A stretch of DNA of 64,000 nt, taken from the NCBI GenBank assembly GCA_018402085.1, contig JAGYJM010000002.1, positions 930,001 to 994,000 on the forward strand, given 5' to 3'. Within the stretch, counting starts at the first letter, position 1; every line of letters begins with the position of its first letter. Origin of the DNA: Flavobacteriales bacterium. Its GTDB lineage: Bacteria; Bacteroidota; Bacteroidia; Flavobacteriales_D; Sanyastnellaceae. Shown in pieces: positions 1-10,800 of the stretch. The translations under genes and the position numbers were made by a program. The notes under the pieces are model-generated. The model searched no databases. It was not told where the DNA came from and saw nothing but the letters and a program-made list of their open reading frames with translations.

Positions 1-52
1 TAGTTTCGGGCCCTTTTTGTAGTTTTGAACAATTGTGAATAACCTTGGCCGA

Positions 53-3000
53 ATGGGGGAAACACTCCTTAAAATTGTGCGTTGGGAAAGGTACAGGAAC
101 GTTATGTTGAGCGCATGGTTTGCTGCCGCTGTATTTTCGCAGGTTTCTGCGAATGTTCAGCCGGTTTTCAGCAGCGACTGCGCCTCGTGTGACGGAATGG
201 CCACGGTGACCACCCTGCTCCCAGGCGATGTCACTTTTCAATGGTTCGATCAAAACGGCAACCTTCTTTTCTCTGAAATTTCAGGTACAGGAATTTCTCA
301 GATCAATGACCTTTGTGCCGGGCTCTATCAGGTTCAGTTAACAAACGGACTCGAAGGTGAGCAGCATTGGTTTGCCATTGCAACATCCTTCGCAGATGCA
401 GGAGCGGTAGGCCAACTTACCGCATGCGAGAGCACCGGATCATATCAACTCTATAACAGCCTGGTGAATCCTATGCCGGGAGGCGATTGGTTTGACCCTG
501 CCGGTCAGCCGCACAACGGAACATTCATTTCGGCTCAGCAGCCCGGAGGCACCTACGTATATCAGGTGAATTCCGGCGGATGTACCCTCACTACGGCAGT
601 AGCGGTCAACCTCATCCAGAATGCAGATCCCGGTCTTTCAGCAACTTACCTCATATGTGAAACATACGATCCTTTTGAACTGATCGACGTACTGGCTGGC
701 GTTCCTGATGAGGGGGGGCAATGGTATAATGCCGCAGCTGAACCCATAGACGGCTTTTATTATCCGGATAGCTATGAAACCAGTTTGTTCACCTACGAGT
801 TGAACATCGTTGATGGCTGTCCACCCGTTTTCAGCACCCTCTTTGTCATCGAGAACCAACTGCCTGACCCTGGTATTGACACTGAACTCGCCGTCTGTCC
901 AAATGCCATCAGTTTTGACATGACTGAGCAACTCTTTGGTACACCTGACGGGGGAGGCAACTGGTTCGATGAGAATGGCGATGAGATCAGTAACATATTT
1001 GATCCGCTGCTGATGGATGAAGGTGCTTACACCTATGTTGTTTCAGGAGCAACACCTTGTCCGAACCGCGAAGCAGACCTCACCATTACCTTCACCGAGG
1101 GAATTTCATCGGGCGAAGATGCCGTGCTCGAACTTTGTGAAAATGACCCTCCGGTAAACCTTACAGATGCGCTCGGAGGAACGCCAACACTAGGTGGAGT
1201 ATGGACAAACCCACAAGGTGAATTTATTGATGCTACGATCGATCCATCCAATGCAATATCGGGGCAGTATACCTACACGGTAAGTGCGGTGGGTTGTCAG
1301 CCCGAATTTTCTGTGATCGCGGTCAACATCGCATCGATACCCAACCCCGGAGCAGGCGGGGTAACATCGGTGTGCGAGACTCAGGGTAGCATCAATCCGG
1401 CCGATCTGCTTGATGCGGATACAGGCCTGAATGGTGTATGGTTACTCAATGGCGAAGAGGTGCAAGGTGCGCTGGTGTTGGAAAGCAATCAAACCTATAC
1501 ACTTACATACTTTATAGATGGTGGTGGTTGTCCGGATGCACAATCCAATTACCAGGTGCAAGTTGACGCTCAGCCGGAAGCTATGTTGCCCCCACAACTT
1601 AACTTTTGTGCAAATGATCCGCTCGCTGATCTCTCGGAGCAGGCAGAGATGACAGCTGGGTTTCCGATTGAATGGACCGATTCACAAGGAATGATCACAG
1701 ATGGGCTATTTGACCCGTCATCAGATGCCGAGGGAAGCTACACGCTAACCCTTTTCTCCGAAAATAACTGTCCGGATGCCTCCACCGGCGTAATGATATC
1801 TGTAGAAGAATCGGCATTTCTGTCTGAAGCGGTTACCATCGATGATTGCCTTGGAGGCCAGACATACGACCTGAACGATCTACTGCCTCCAGACTTCCCT
1901 GAAAGCGGGCAGTGGAGCTTCGAGGGAAACGAAGTCAATACGGTCATTCCTGCTAATGTAGCCGCCAACGGCATTTACGAATACACCATTGACAACGGCA
2001 ATGCCTGCGGCTTGTCTGTTTTCACTGTGCAACTGGAGTTCACTGAGCCGCTGGAAGCCGGTGTCGGAGAAGATTTGGTCATTTGCAGTACTGAGCCGCC
2101 TTTTTCGCTTGAAAATCAACTTCAGGGCGCATCTTCACAAGGCGAATGGGTCAATGAAGTTCATCAACCGGTTGACCCTTTACTTGATCCCGGACAAACC
2201 GATTCAGGAACCTACATTTACACCGTACCCGCCGTCGGACCTTGTCCGGCTGATTCTGCCTTTATCCAGATTGAAATTCAGCAGGGTCTGGTCTTTTCAG
2301 CAGGACCTGATCTGACAGTTTGCGAAGACGAAGGACCAGTGACTTTCGAGACTATCCCATGCGCAGATTGCGTGTATAACTGGGAAGGTTTCGGATTGGA
2401 TGATGCCGCATCGTCACAGCCATCTTTTGTACTGCCTGATGTCATTGACACAGATAACTTTAGCTTCACGGTAACCGCCGAAAACGGAGCTTGTGTGGCC
2501 GTAGATCAGGTGAATGTGACAGTTCATCCCGTGCCTGACTTAGCGGCGGATGGACCTGCGGTTCTGTGCGCAGGAGAGGCGGGATTTTGGACTGCCGAGG
2601 GGGCTGCAGATTACCTGTGGTCAACAGAAGGTGGTGAGGAGATTTCCGGGAATTCAATAGAAGCCACCTTCTTTGAATCAACCGAGATTATTGTTAACGG
2701 AACGAATGCTACCGCATGTTCATCTACCTTGATTTTGCCTGTCAACGTGCTGCCGCTTCCTGACCTGCAGGTGAGCATTGCACCCGCTGAAGGATGCGAG
2801 CCACTGACTGTCGAGCTTCCTGTTCAGTTTCCGGATGCTGAAGCCGATTACTGGTGGGAAATTGACGGAGAAGTCATTCCTGCCGGAACAGCAGCGATCA
2901 CGTTCGAAGAGCCCGGTTTACACGATATTCAGCTTTACGCAGAAGGTGCAAACGCTTGTGTCGGACAAACCGATTTCATTGAAATTGCAGAGGTATTTGC

Positions 3001-3541
3001 TTTGCCGGATGCGAGTTTTACATTTGATCGCACTGCATTTACAGTCTTACAGCCTGAGGTCTTCTTTGAGAATACAACAACAGGTGCAGAATTCTATTTA
3101 TGGGACTTTTCGGGTCTCGGTGTATCCGAAGAAGCAAGCCCATCCTTCAGCTTTCCTGATACTGAGGGGCAGGGCTATCGTGTCTGTCTTGAAGCGAACA
3201 GCAGCGAAGGTTGCATTGCAACCCATTGCGAAGAGCTGTTCATCGGCGGTCAAACGCTGGTATATGTGCCAAATGCCTTTACGCCTGACATGGACGGCGT
3301 GAATGATGTCTTCTTCCCGATTATAAGTGGCTTTTCACCTGAAGAATATCGTTTCGCTATTTTCAATCGCTGGGGCGAAGAAATCTTTGCAACCTCTGAA
3401 CCCGGAGCCTGGTGGAATGGATCGGTTAACGGTGGGGCCTATTTCGCGCAGAATGGCGTGTATACGTGGTTGCTCGAGTTCCGCGATCGTTTTTCGGCGC
3501 AAAAGCGCCGGATGACAGGCAGTGTGGTTCTCATCAGGTGA
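53..3541 (+). CDS. Giant T9SS-exported protein with tandem Ig-like repeats and CHU_C sorting domain
   Basis: Probable cell-surface or secreted adhesin-like protein carried across the outer membrane by the type IX secretion system. The N-terminus has a hydrophobic export signal (LSAWFAAAVF). About eight tandem repeats of roughly 80 residues follow (approximately residues 110-750); each has a conserved Cys near the start, a GG-W or G-W core, a G-Y-Y beta strand and a second Cys. Then come an Ig-like domain, two PKD-like domains (one with W-DFSGLG) and a C-terminal domain with VPNAFTPDMDGVNDVF, FNRWGEEIF and a W-NGSVNGG-Y turn, the hallmark of gliding-motility-associated C-terminal (CHU_C) domains. 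An in-frame GTG lies at 35 and an ATG at 104; I chose the ATG at 53 because it keeps basic residues before the hydrophobic stretch, but the start is uncertain. The ligand is unknown. Confidence 0.85.
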   Translation: MGETLLKIVRWERYRNVMLSAWFAAAVFSQVSANVQPVFSSDCASCDGMATVTTLLPGDVTFQWFDQNGNLLFSEISGTGISQINDLCAGLYQVQLTNGLEGEQHWFAIATSFADAGAVGQLTACESTGSYQLYNSLVNPMPGGDWFDPAGQPHNGTFISAQQPGGTYVYQVNSGGCTLTTAVAVNLIQNADPGLSATYLICETYDPFELIDVLAGVPDEGGQWYNAAAEPIDGFYYPDSYETSLFTYELNIVDGCPPVFSTLFVIENQLPDPGIDTELAVCPNAISFDMTEQLFGTPDGGGNWFDENGDEISNIFDPLLMDEGAYTYVVSGATPCPNREADLTITFTEGISSGEDAVLELCENDPPVNLTDALGGTPTLGGVWTNPQGEFIDATIDPSNAISGQYTYTVSAVGCQPEFSVIAVNIASIPNPGAGGVTSVCETQGSINPADLLDADTGLNGVWLLNGEEVQGALVLESNQTYTLTYFIDGGGCPDAQSNYQVQVDAQPEAMLPPQLNFCANDPLADLSEQAEMTAGFPIEWTDSQGMITDGLFDPSSDAEGSYTLTLFSENNCPDASTGVMISVEESAFLSEAVTIDDCLGGQTYDLNDLLPPDFPESGQWSFEGNEVNTVIPANVAANGIYEYTIDNGNACGLSVFTVQLEFTEPLEAGVGEDLVICSTEPPFSLENQLQGASSQGEWVNEVHQPVDPLLDPGQTDSGTYIYTVPAVGPCPADSAFIQIEIQQGLVFSAGPDLTVCEDEGPVTFETIPCADCVYNWEGFGLDDAASSQPSFVLPDVIDTDNFSFTVTAENGACVAVDQVNVTVHPVPDLAADGPAVLCAGEAGFWTAEGAADYLWSTEGGEEISGNSIEATFFESTEIIVNGTNATACSSTLILPVNVLPLPDLQVSIAPAEGCEPLTVELPVQFPDAEADYWWEIDGEVIPAGTAAITFEEPGLHDIQLYAEGANACVGQTDFIEIAEVFALPDASFTFDRTAFTVLQPEVFFENTTTGAEFYLWDFSGLGVSEEASPSFSFPDTEGQGYRVCLEANSSEGCIATHCEELFIGGQTLVYVPNAFTPDMDGVNDVFFPIISGFSPEEYRFAIFNRWGEEIFATSEPGAWWNGSVNGGAYFAQNGVYTWLLEFRDRFSAQKRRMTGSVVLIR

Positions 3542-3664
3542 GTTTCCAATGGTGAAAGGATATCGATGCAACTTCTTGGCGATGCATGGAGTCATACGAG
3601 GGAGTGACGCCTGACGGTTTTCTTATCTTTAGGCGCCTTATTAACCGGTTGTAGAGTAGAATTG

Positions 3665-6600
3665 ATGCAGAAGACTTTATTTACACTTCTTATTTCTTTT
3701 GGTTTGTTTGTTCCCCAGATCAGGGCGCAAGTGCTGATTTCTGACGGTTTTGCTGAAGCGTGCAGTGGTGCCTTTCTCGATAGCGGCGGACAGGGTGGAG
3801 GCGGATATCAGGATAATGAGTACCACGTACTTACGATCTGCCCGGAGACGGAAGGGGATGTCGTTGGTGTAGACTTCATTAACTTTTTACTTGACACCAG
3901 CGGTCCGCAGAATTCTTGGGATTACCTCGCCATCTATGACGGTGACAATGCTAATGCCGGCACCCTCGGCGTATATACCGGCAATGATTTGCAAGGCGTA
4001 TTTGTGCAGGCATCAGACCTGAATACGAGCGGCTGCCTCACTTTTGTTTTCGATTCCAATGGTGAAGGAACCGGGAGTTTTGCCGGCACAATCACTTGCG
4101 AAACTCCCTGCGACCGTCCGGTTGCGGTGGCTTCTGATGATGCGCCGGAGAACCGGCGGATATGCGTAGGTGACGAAATTACCTTTGACGGGAGCGCCTC
4201 GTTCGCGGCAGATGGATTTGAAATTGTGGAGTACCTATGGGACTTTGCAGATGGTACAACTGACAACAGTGGAGCAGTCGTTACGCATACCTTCAACGAC
4301 CCGGGTGAGTACGTGGTGGAACTCTATTTACAAGATGATAATGGATGTGCATCTACTAATGTGGTAAGCTTGCAGCTTCTCGTAGCGACACCTCCAAGCT
4401 GGTCGCCTTTTCCCGGTGATCAAAACCTCTGCATTGGTGAAGAATTTTGCAGCGAGGTCGATCCTGAGTCTTTTGAAGTAACATGGTCTGGCCCCGAGCA
4501 AGTGTATGAAAACCCAGAAGACCTTTTCATTGAGGATCAGGTGGGAGAAAGTTTTGATTCGGAAGTTAATGTCACGGGTTTTGCACCGGGGCAAACCCTT
4601 CTGAATGTGAACGATCTGCTCAACATCAACGTTTCTATTGAACACAGCTTTCTCTTTGACCTTGTGGTGATCATCACTTGTCCGAGCGGTGAATCGGCCA
4701 TATTACATAATCAATGGAACTTAACGGGAGGGAATGAAACCGGTACCAACGGCACCAACCTGGGTATACCTGAACAAGAGTTTTTTGACTACTCATGGTC
4801 GCCTAATCCGGATAATCCAACCTGGGCTGAGATGGCTGAAGGTGGAGCATTCACTGAACTTCCTGAAGGCAGTTATGCTAGTGTTGAACCTCTTGAACAA
4901 CTGGTTGGCTGTGATCTGAATGGCACATGGACCATCTCTTTCGCTGACTTCTGGGGCGGTGATGACGGTAACCTGAGTGCCTGGGGTCTTGAATTTGATC
5001 CTTCGATCATTCCGGATGTGACCGAGTTTACCCCCGATATTGGTGAGTTTGCTGACAGTTCTTACTGGACTTACCCTGATGACGGTCCTGAACTGGTTTT
5101 CCAGACAGATGATGGTAACGCATTTTGTATTCAGCCTGAGGAAGAGGGCTCATGGCCGTTTACCTACACCGTATTCAACAACCATGGATGCACCTACGAC
5201 TCCACTTTCATTGTAACAGCAGAATTTGCAGCTCAGGCAGATGCGGGCGAGGATGTGATTTATTGCGACGAAAACACAACGCTTGAAGGAGGTCTTGAGG
5301 GTATACCTACTCCCTTGTGCTCTTCTGCTGCCGGTGATTATGAGTACTGCTACCCTGATAACGCGAATGATGTCTTTACCTATTGCCCTGACAATCCCGG
5401 CGACGGTACCACTTTTATGGACATTACCTTCAATAGTGGAGAAATAGAAAATTTTTTCGACGAATTATGGGTCTATGACGGAGATAATACCAACGCGCCT
5501 TTACTGGCAGGTCCGCTTGAGGGAGACCTCACAGGATTGTCTTTTGTGGCAACCAACCCTGACGGATGCATCACGTTTGCAGTAAACTCAGACTTTACCG
5601 TGTCTTGTGGGGGAGGGAGTTTTAATCCGATCAGTTACACCGTTGGATGCAGCCAGGGTGGACCTGAATACGTCTACGAGTGGTCTCCGGCTGATGGCCT
5701 TGCAGCAACGGATATTCCGAATCCGGTTATTGAAGGACCCATCAACGAACCTGTTTCGTACACGCTCACAACCTATCCGGCAGGACGACCTGAATGTGCC
5801 TCTACCGATGAGGTAAGTGTATTCCCGGCCTATGCCTACGACGTCAGTTTTGTACAGCCGGCATGCTTCGGCCCGAATGCAGAAATCGAAGTATTTATTG
5901 ACAACAGCGAAGGCGGTGGTCCGTGGACGATCCGACTCATTGATGGCGGAATAGTCGTTGAAGAAATCGAAACGGATGGCGGAATCACATTGATGGAAGG
6001 GCTGAATCCTTCGGAGTACATTGTAGAGATCGAGGGAGGCGGATGTACAGTGGAAGAGGAAGTGTTTATGACCACGCCACCGGAATATGAGATCACCGTT
6101 TCGCAAGACACAACCATTTGCCAGACCGGAACGGCTCTGCTTGAAGCTTTGGTTGATCCGGAAGATCCTGGTGATCTCTCTTATGTGTGGCTTGATGGCG
6201 TGAATGGTCAGACGAGAGAGGTTTCACCTGACGATACAACAACGTATAGTGTTTACGGCCTTTATGGCGAAGGATGTTATACAGATACGGCGGAAGTAAC
6301 GATCAACTTGCTCGCACCTCTATCGATACTGGTTACAGGTACTGATACGATTTGCCAGGGAGACAGCGCCTTCATATACGTATCTGATGTATCCGGCGGT
6401 TTACCGCCGTACAATTATGACTGGACAACTCCGATGGGAAACTTTTTAACGGATTCAGCCGCCTGGGTAACACCTACTGTAGACGGGGTATGGTGCGCTG
6501 AAGTCACGGATGTATGTGAAACACCGGCTAACTACCACTGCCTCTCACTTATCTTGTCGCCGGTGGTTGACCCCTCTTTCACCGCAGATACGCTAGAAGG

Positions 6601-7357
6601 ATGTGTGCCTTTTATTGTGAATTTTACAGGAAATGCGACAAATCCTGAGATTATTGAAGAAGCGCTGTGGGACTTTGGCGACGGCTCGGTCAGTACACAG
6701 GTTCAGAATGCGGTAAATACCTTTGACAGTCAAGGCAATTACGACATCTCTTATAGTGTGGTCACTGAAGATGGTTGTTTCTTCGCCGATACCATTCCGT
6801 CAATGATTTCGCTTTTGAACGACCCTATTGCAGGCTTCAATTTTGAACCGCAAACGGTTGTGTTGCCTGACACCCTGGTTGACCTGAACAACTTGTCACT
6901 GGGGGCAGACGATTACCTTTGGGTGATCAACGAAACGGACACGCTGACGGATGCTTTCCCAGACGTCGGACTGCCGCCCGTACCGGGTGTATATCCTATT
7001 CAGCTCTTTGCTTACAATGCATTTGGTTGTGCAGATTCAACCTCCCGGTTTGCTTTTGTGGTGGATGAGTTCGAGATGTACGTTCCGAACGCATTCACAC
7101 CGGATAACGATGGAGTTAATGAGCTCTTCCATTTTGAAGGAATAGATGTGGACACTAGTGATTTCAAAATCCAGATCTTCAACCGTTGGGGTGAAGTGGT
7201 GTTTGAGTCAACAGATTTTACCCAAGGCTGGAATGGTTCGGTACAAGGTGGGGGCTATTACGCTCCTGACGGTATGTACATCTATCGAATTGAGACAAGG
7301 TCTTTGACTACACTCGAGCGCAAAGAGATCGTGGGTACGGTAACGCTGCTCCGATAA
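3665..7357 (+). CDS. Giant T9SS-exported protein: CUB-like, PKD, P-domain-like and CHU_C domains (paralogue A)
   Basis: Secreted or surface protein of about 1230 residues. Order: signal peptide (residues 1-21, ending IRAQ); a CUB-like domain (about 25-150, with IYDGDN and a Cys near its end); a PKD domain (about 160-240, LWDFADGTTDNSG); a proprotein-convertase P-domain-like beta sandwich (about 310-445, with IEHSFLFDLVVIITCPSGES and GCDLNGTWTISFADFWGGDDG); a second CUB-like domain (about 555-680, WVYDGDNTNAP); Ig and PKD domains; and a C-terminal CHU_C domain (VPNAFTPDNDGVNELF, IFNRWGE). CUB and P domains usually mediate protein or glycan contact, so adhesion is an inference. A TTG lies one codon upstream; the ATG is preferred. 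The protein is co-linear with the gene two positions downstream, indicating tandem duplication. Confidence 0.87.
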   Translation: MQKTLFTLLISFGLFVPQIRAQVLISDGFAEACSGAFLDSGGQGGGGYQDNEYHVLTICPETEGDVVGVDFINFLLDTSGPQNSWDYLAIYDGDNANAGTLGVYTGNDLQGVFVQASDLNTSGCLTFVFDSNGEGTGSFAGTITCETPCDRPVAVASDDAPENRRICVGDEITFDGSASFAADGFEIVEYLWDFADGTTDNSGAVVTHTFNDPGEYVVELYLQDDNGCASTNVVSLQLLVATPPSWSPFPGDQNLCIGEEFCSEVDPESFEVTWSGPEQVYENPEDLFIEDQVGESFDSEVNVTGFAPGQTLLNVNDLLNINVSIEHSFLFDLVVIITCPSGESAILHNQWNLTGGNETGTNGTNLGIPEQEFFDYSWSPNPDNPTWAEMAEGGAFTELPEGSYASVEPLEQLVGCDLNGTWTISFADFWGGDDGNLSAWGLEFDPSIIPDVTEFTPDIGEFADSSYWTYPDDGPELVFQTDDGNAFCIQPEEEGSWPFTYTVFNNHGCTYDSTFIVTAEFAAQADAGEDVIYCDENTTLEGGLEGIPTPLCSSAAGDYEYCYPDNANDVFTYCPDNPGDGTTFMDITFNSGEIENFFDELWVYDGDNTNAPLLAGPLEGDLTGLSFVATNPDGCITFAVNSDFTVSCGGGSFNPISYTVGCSQGGPEYVYEWSPADGLAATDIPNPVIEGPINEPVSYTLTTYPAGRPECASTDEVSVFPAYAYDVSFVQPACFGPNAEIEVFIDNSEGGGPWTIRLIDGGIVVEEIETDGGITLMEGLNPSEYIVEIEGGGCTVEEEVFMTTPPEYEITVSQDTTICQTGTALLEALVDPEDPGDLSYVWLDGVNGQTREVSPDDTTTYSVYGLYGEGCYTDTAEVTINLLAPLSILVTGTDTICQGDSAFIYVSDVSGGLPPYNYDWTTPMGNFLTDSAAWVTPTVDGVWCAEVTDVCETPANYHCLSLILSPVVDPSFTADTLEGCVPFIVNFTGNATNPEIIEEALWDFGDGSVSTQVQNAVNTFDSQGNYDISYSVVTEDGCFFADTIPSMISLLNDPIAGFNFEPQTVVLPDTLVDLNNLSLGADDYLWVINETDTLTDAFPDVGLPPVPGVYPIQLFAYNAFGCADSTSRFAFVVDEFEMYVPNAFTPDNDGVNELFHFEGIDVDTSDFKIQIFNRWGEVVFESTDFTQGWNGSVQGGGYYAPDGMYIYRIETRSLTTLERKEIVGTVTLLR

Positions 7358-7408
7358 GCAACTATTTGGTTGTTTCAACCGTCTTATCTGCGAAGGCTCA
7401 AGAATTGT

Positions 7409-7416
7409 TATTTTTG
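7409..7416 (+). promoter_or_regulatory. Putative Bacteroidota -7 box (TATTTTTG)
   Basis: An exact TAnnTTTG match lies 18 bases before the ATG of the small secreted protein. I found no TTG at the expected -33 spacing, so the call rests on the -7 box and its position alone. Confidence 0.35.
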
Positions 7417-7433
7417 AGCTGAAACCATTTTTT

Positions 7434-7844
7434 ATGAAGTACATTTTACTTTTTGTTGCCTTTGCTTTTGCAAAGCAGGCATCTTGCCAGGATCATGCAT
7501 GGCTCGGGCAAGTTTTTGGCGAGGAGGCTTATGCCACCATGCTAGAGGCTTCCCCGGAGAAACTTGAGTTTTACGCCTTCCTTGACGAGCATGGTCATCA
7601 GGTAGAAGACGTTGCTCCGAAGTCTGTTGATCAGTATCCGGATGCGTTGTTGGTAGAGTCTAAATCAGAAGGGGCTCCTGAGCTCTCGCTTGAGCTTATC
7701 CTGAGTGATGATTTCCATCCCATGATGTACAGCTTTGATCGCGAAGCCAGCGAGACCATTTGGTATCGGGTGGGCGATACTACCTACCTCATTACATTTC
7801 TGCCTTTACAAAAAGTAAGGGCATCCTTTCTAAATGCTCAATGA
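7434..7844 (+). CDS. Small exported protein of unknown function between two giant paralogues
   Basis: A 136-residue protein with an N-terminal signal peptide (KYILLFVAFAFA, cleavage likely after ASC or SCQ). The mature part is acidic, with alternating hydrophobic residues suggesting beta strands (YRVGDTTYLITFLPL near the C-terminus). I recognise no family. Its stop codon overlaps the start of the downstream giant protein by four bases (ATGA), which implies translational coupling. The two are therefore probably made together, and this protein could be a periplasmic or surface partner of its neighbour. That functional link is inferred only from coupling. Confidence 0.75.
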   Translation: MKYILLFVAFAFAKQASCQDHAWLGQVFGEEAYATMLEASPEKLEFYAFLDEHGHQVEDVAPKSVDQYPDALLVESKSEGAPELSLELILSDDFHPMMYSFDREASETIWYRVGDTTYLITFLPLQKVRASFLNAQ

Positions 7845-10800
7845 ACCAATTCTACGTGCATAGTATTCGAATATTTATTCTCTTTAGCGTACTTTTTTTC
7901 TCTGTAGGCGAAGGATTCGCGCAAACGAATGTCGTCATCGGTAATGGTGTGTTTGAGTCATGTGGTGGTGCTTTTCTTGACAGTGGTGGTCAGGGAGGTC
8001 CCGGTTATTCAAATGGTGAATACTTTACCTGTACCATCTGCCCGGATACGCCGGGTGATGTTGTAACGGTTGATTTTATCACTTTCGACCTTGATGAAAG
8101 CGGTCCGCAGAATTCATGGGACTCCATGAGTATCTACGATGGCGACAACACCGGAGCAGGAACACTTGGTACATATTCAGGAACTGCGTTGCAAGGCCTG
8201 TTCGTTACTGCTACGCCATTAAATACCACAGGTTGCCTCACATTTGTTTTTCAGTCAAACGGCGTCGGAACTGGTAATTTCGGGGGCACCATCACGTGCG
8301 ACACTCCCTGTGACCGTCCCGTCGCAGAGGCCTCTTACAATGCCCCTGAAAACAAGCGTATTTGCGTTGGGGATGTGATAAATTTTGATGGTACGGCGTC
8401 AACTGCCGCTCCGGGTTTTCAAATCGAAGAATGGCTCTGGGATTTTGGCGATGGCACTACAGATGAAAGCGGCCCTGTTGTATCTCATTCCTGGGATGAA
8501 CCGGGCGAGTATATCGTTGAGCTTTACCTGATCGATGATAATGGATGTGCATCAACCAACAGAATTAGCCTGCAGGTGCTCGTGGCTACGTATCCAAGTT
8601 GGGAACCTTTCTACGGGGACACCAATCTTTGCCTCGGAGAAGAGCTTTGCCTTGAAGTAGACCCGGATGACTACGAAGTCACATGGACAGGCCCGGATGT
8701 GGCTTACGAAAACCTCACCAATACGCCTCTACCAGACAATGTGGGAGAGTGTTTTGAGTCTGAAATTGAGGTGTCAGGTTTTGCACCCGGACAGACCCTT
8801 ACAAACATCAATGATCTTCAGAGTATCAATATTTCTATTGAGCACAGTTGGTTGTTCGACCTGGTAGTCACCGTAACCTGCCCGAGTGGTGAATCGGTGA
8901 TCCTGCACCAGCAAATGGCGGCACCAGGTGGTGGTAATGTAGGATCCAACGGCACAGACCTTGGAATTCCGAATACTGAGTATTATGATTACTCCTGGTC
9001 TTCGAATGCCACTCAGGGCACCTGGTCAGAAGTGGCTACGAACGAAACTTCCGGAACACTGCCGCAAGGAGATTACAACTCCCTTGAGCCGCTTGAACAA
9101 TTAGAAGGCTGCGATTTGAATGGGACATGGTCATTTCAGGTTTGTGACCTGTGGGGTGGAGACGATGGAGAGCTAAGTAGCTGGGGATTGCAATTTAACC
9201 CGGCTATTATTCCGGATGTCACTGAATTCACTCCTGATATTGGAGGTGGAGCCGATAGTTCATTTTGGGCATATGATACCAATGGATTAGACGTCACTTT
9301 CGAGTCTGACAACGGCAACGATATTTGTGTACTGCCAACTGAGGAAGGTGTATGGCCATTCACTTTCTCCGTTACCAATAACCATGGGTGCCAGCATGAC
9401 AGTACATTCACAGTGACTGTAGAAGAAGCGGCGCAGGCTGATGCAGGACCAGATGTCACCTTCTGTGGAGAGGATGTGCAACTTTTGGGTACCCTTGATG
9501 GCGTGCCTCCTGAGCTCTGCGGTGATGAGAGTGGCAATTACACCTATTGCTACGGCGAAGCCGAAAATACAACATGGACTTATTGTCCTGATAACCCCGG
9601 TGACGGAACCACTTTTATGACGATAGCCTTTAACGCAGGTACCATAGAAAACTTCTTCGATGAGCTGATCATCTATGATGGAGACAACACCGGAGCGCCC
9701 GTACTTGGTACTTATGAGGGAGACCTCAGTGGCATATCCGTTACCGCTACGAATGCTACGGGATGCCTGACCATGGCCTTTACCAGCGACTTCTCTGTAA
9801 GCTGCCAGAGTGGTTCTCAGACTGAGTGGGACTATGATGTAAGCTGTGGCAACAGCGGTCCGGCGTTTGAATTTGAATGGTCTCCGTCTGAAGGTTTGTC
9901 TGACCCGAACATTCCCACACCAACGGTAGAGAGTATCAACGGTGAGACGACGTATACATTGACCGCATGGCCGACCGGCTCTCCTGAGTGCTCATCTACA
10001 GATGAGGTTACTGTTTTTCCTGCTTTTCAGTTTGAGATAGATTCAAGCGATCCTTCATGTCTGGGTAATGACGGAGAAATCGAAGTAGATATTGATGCGG
10101 GTACAGGACAGGCACCTTGGGATATCGAGCTGCTTGAAGGAGGTGTGGCAGTTGAAACCGTCAATACTGATGGCGGTCTCTCTGTCTTTGATAATCTTTT
10201 GCCGGGTGATTACACGGTGGTTGTCTCAGATCAGGGTGGATGCTCATATGAGAACGAGATTATTATCAATGACACCCCTCCGCTCATCTTTGAAGTTTCA
10301 CCTGTAGACACTACGATTTGTATTGATGGTACCGCAGAGCTCGTAGCTTTTTCAGACATGGATGATGACAATAGCTTTACCTATACGTGGGATCAGGGCG
10401 TTGGCATAGGTTCGATTGTGCAATTGAGCCCGGTTGAAACCACCACCTATTCGGTTTACGTTACGGATGATGCAGGGTGCGATTCAGAGCCCATTGATGT
10501 GATCGTAAGTGTCTACGATAGTCTCGATGTCACTGTTATCGGTGACGAACTTATTTGTGGTGGCAACACAGCCACGTTGGAGATAGATACCTACGGAGGT
10601 GGTAGTGGTGAGGGCTACGCTTTTGAGTGGAGTTTCAATGGAAATGCAGTTGGCGACGGAGAAGATATCAGTAACACACAGGTTCAAAGCGGCATTTACT
10701 GTGTTGACCTTTCTGATGATTGTGAAACACCGGTCGTAACTGCTTGTCGAGAGGTAATGGTGGAAGAACCGATCGAAGTTCTTTTTGAAGCTGATACTAC

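Noticed and set aside
6389-6409. Further hairpin copy (TATC, CGGCGG-TTTA-CCGCCG) in paralogue A
   Set aside because: It encodes a common VSGGLPPY motif of such proteins and lacks the exact CATC flank, so chance is likely; the same holds for the CGCCGG-AGAA-CCGGCG at 4143.
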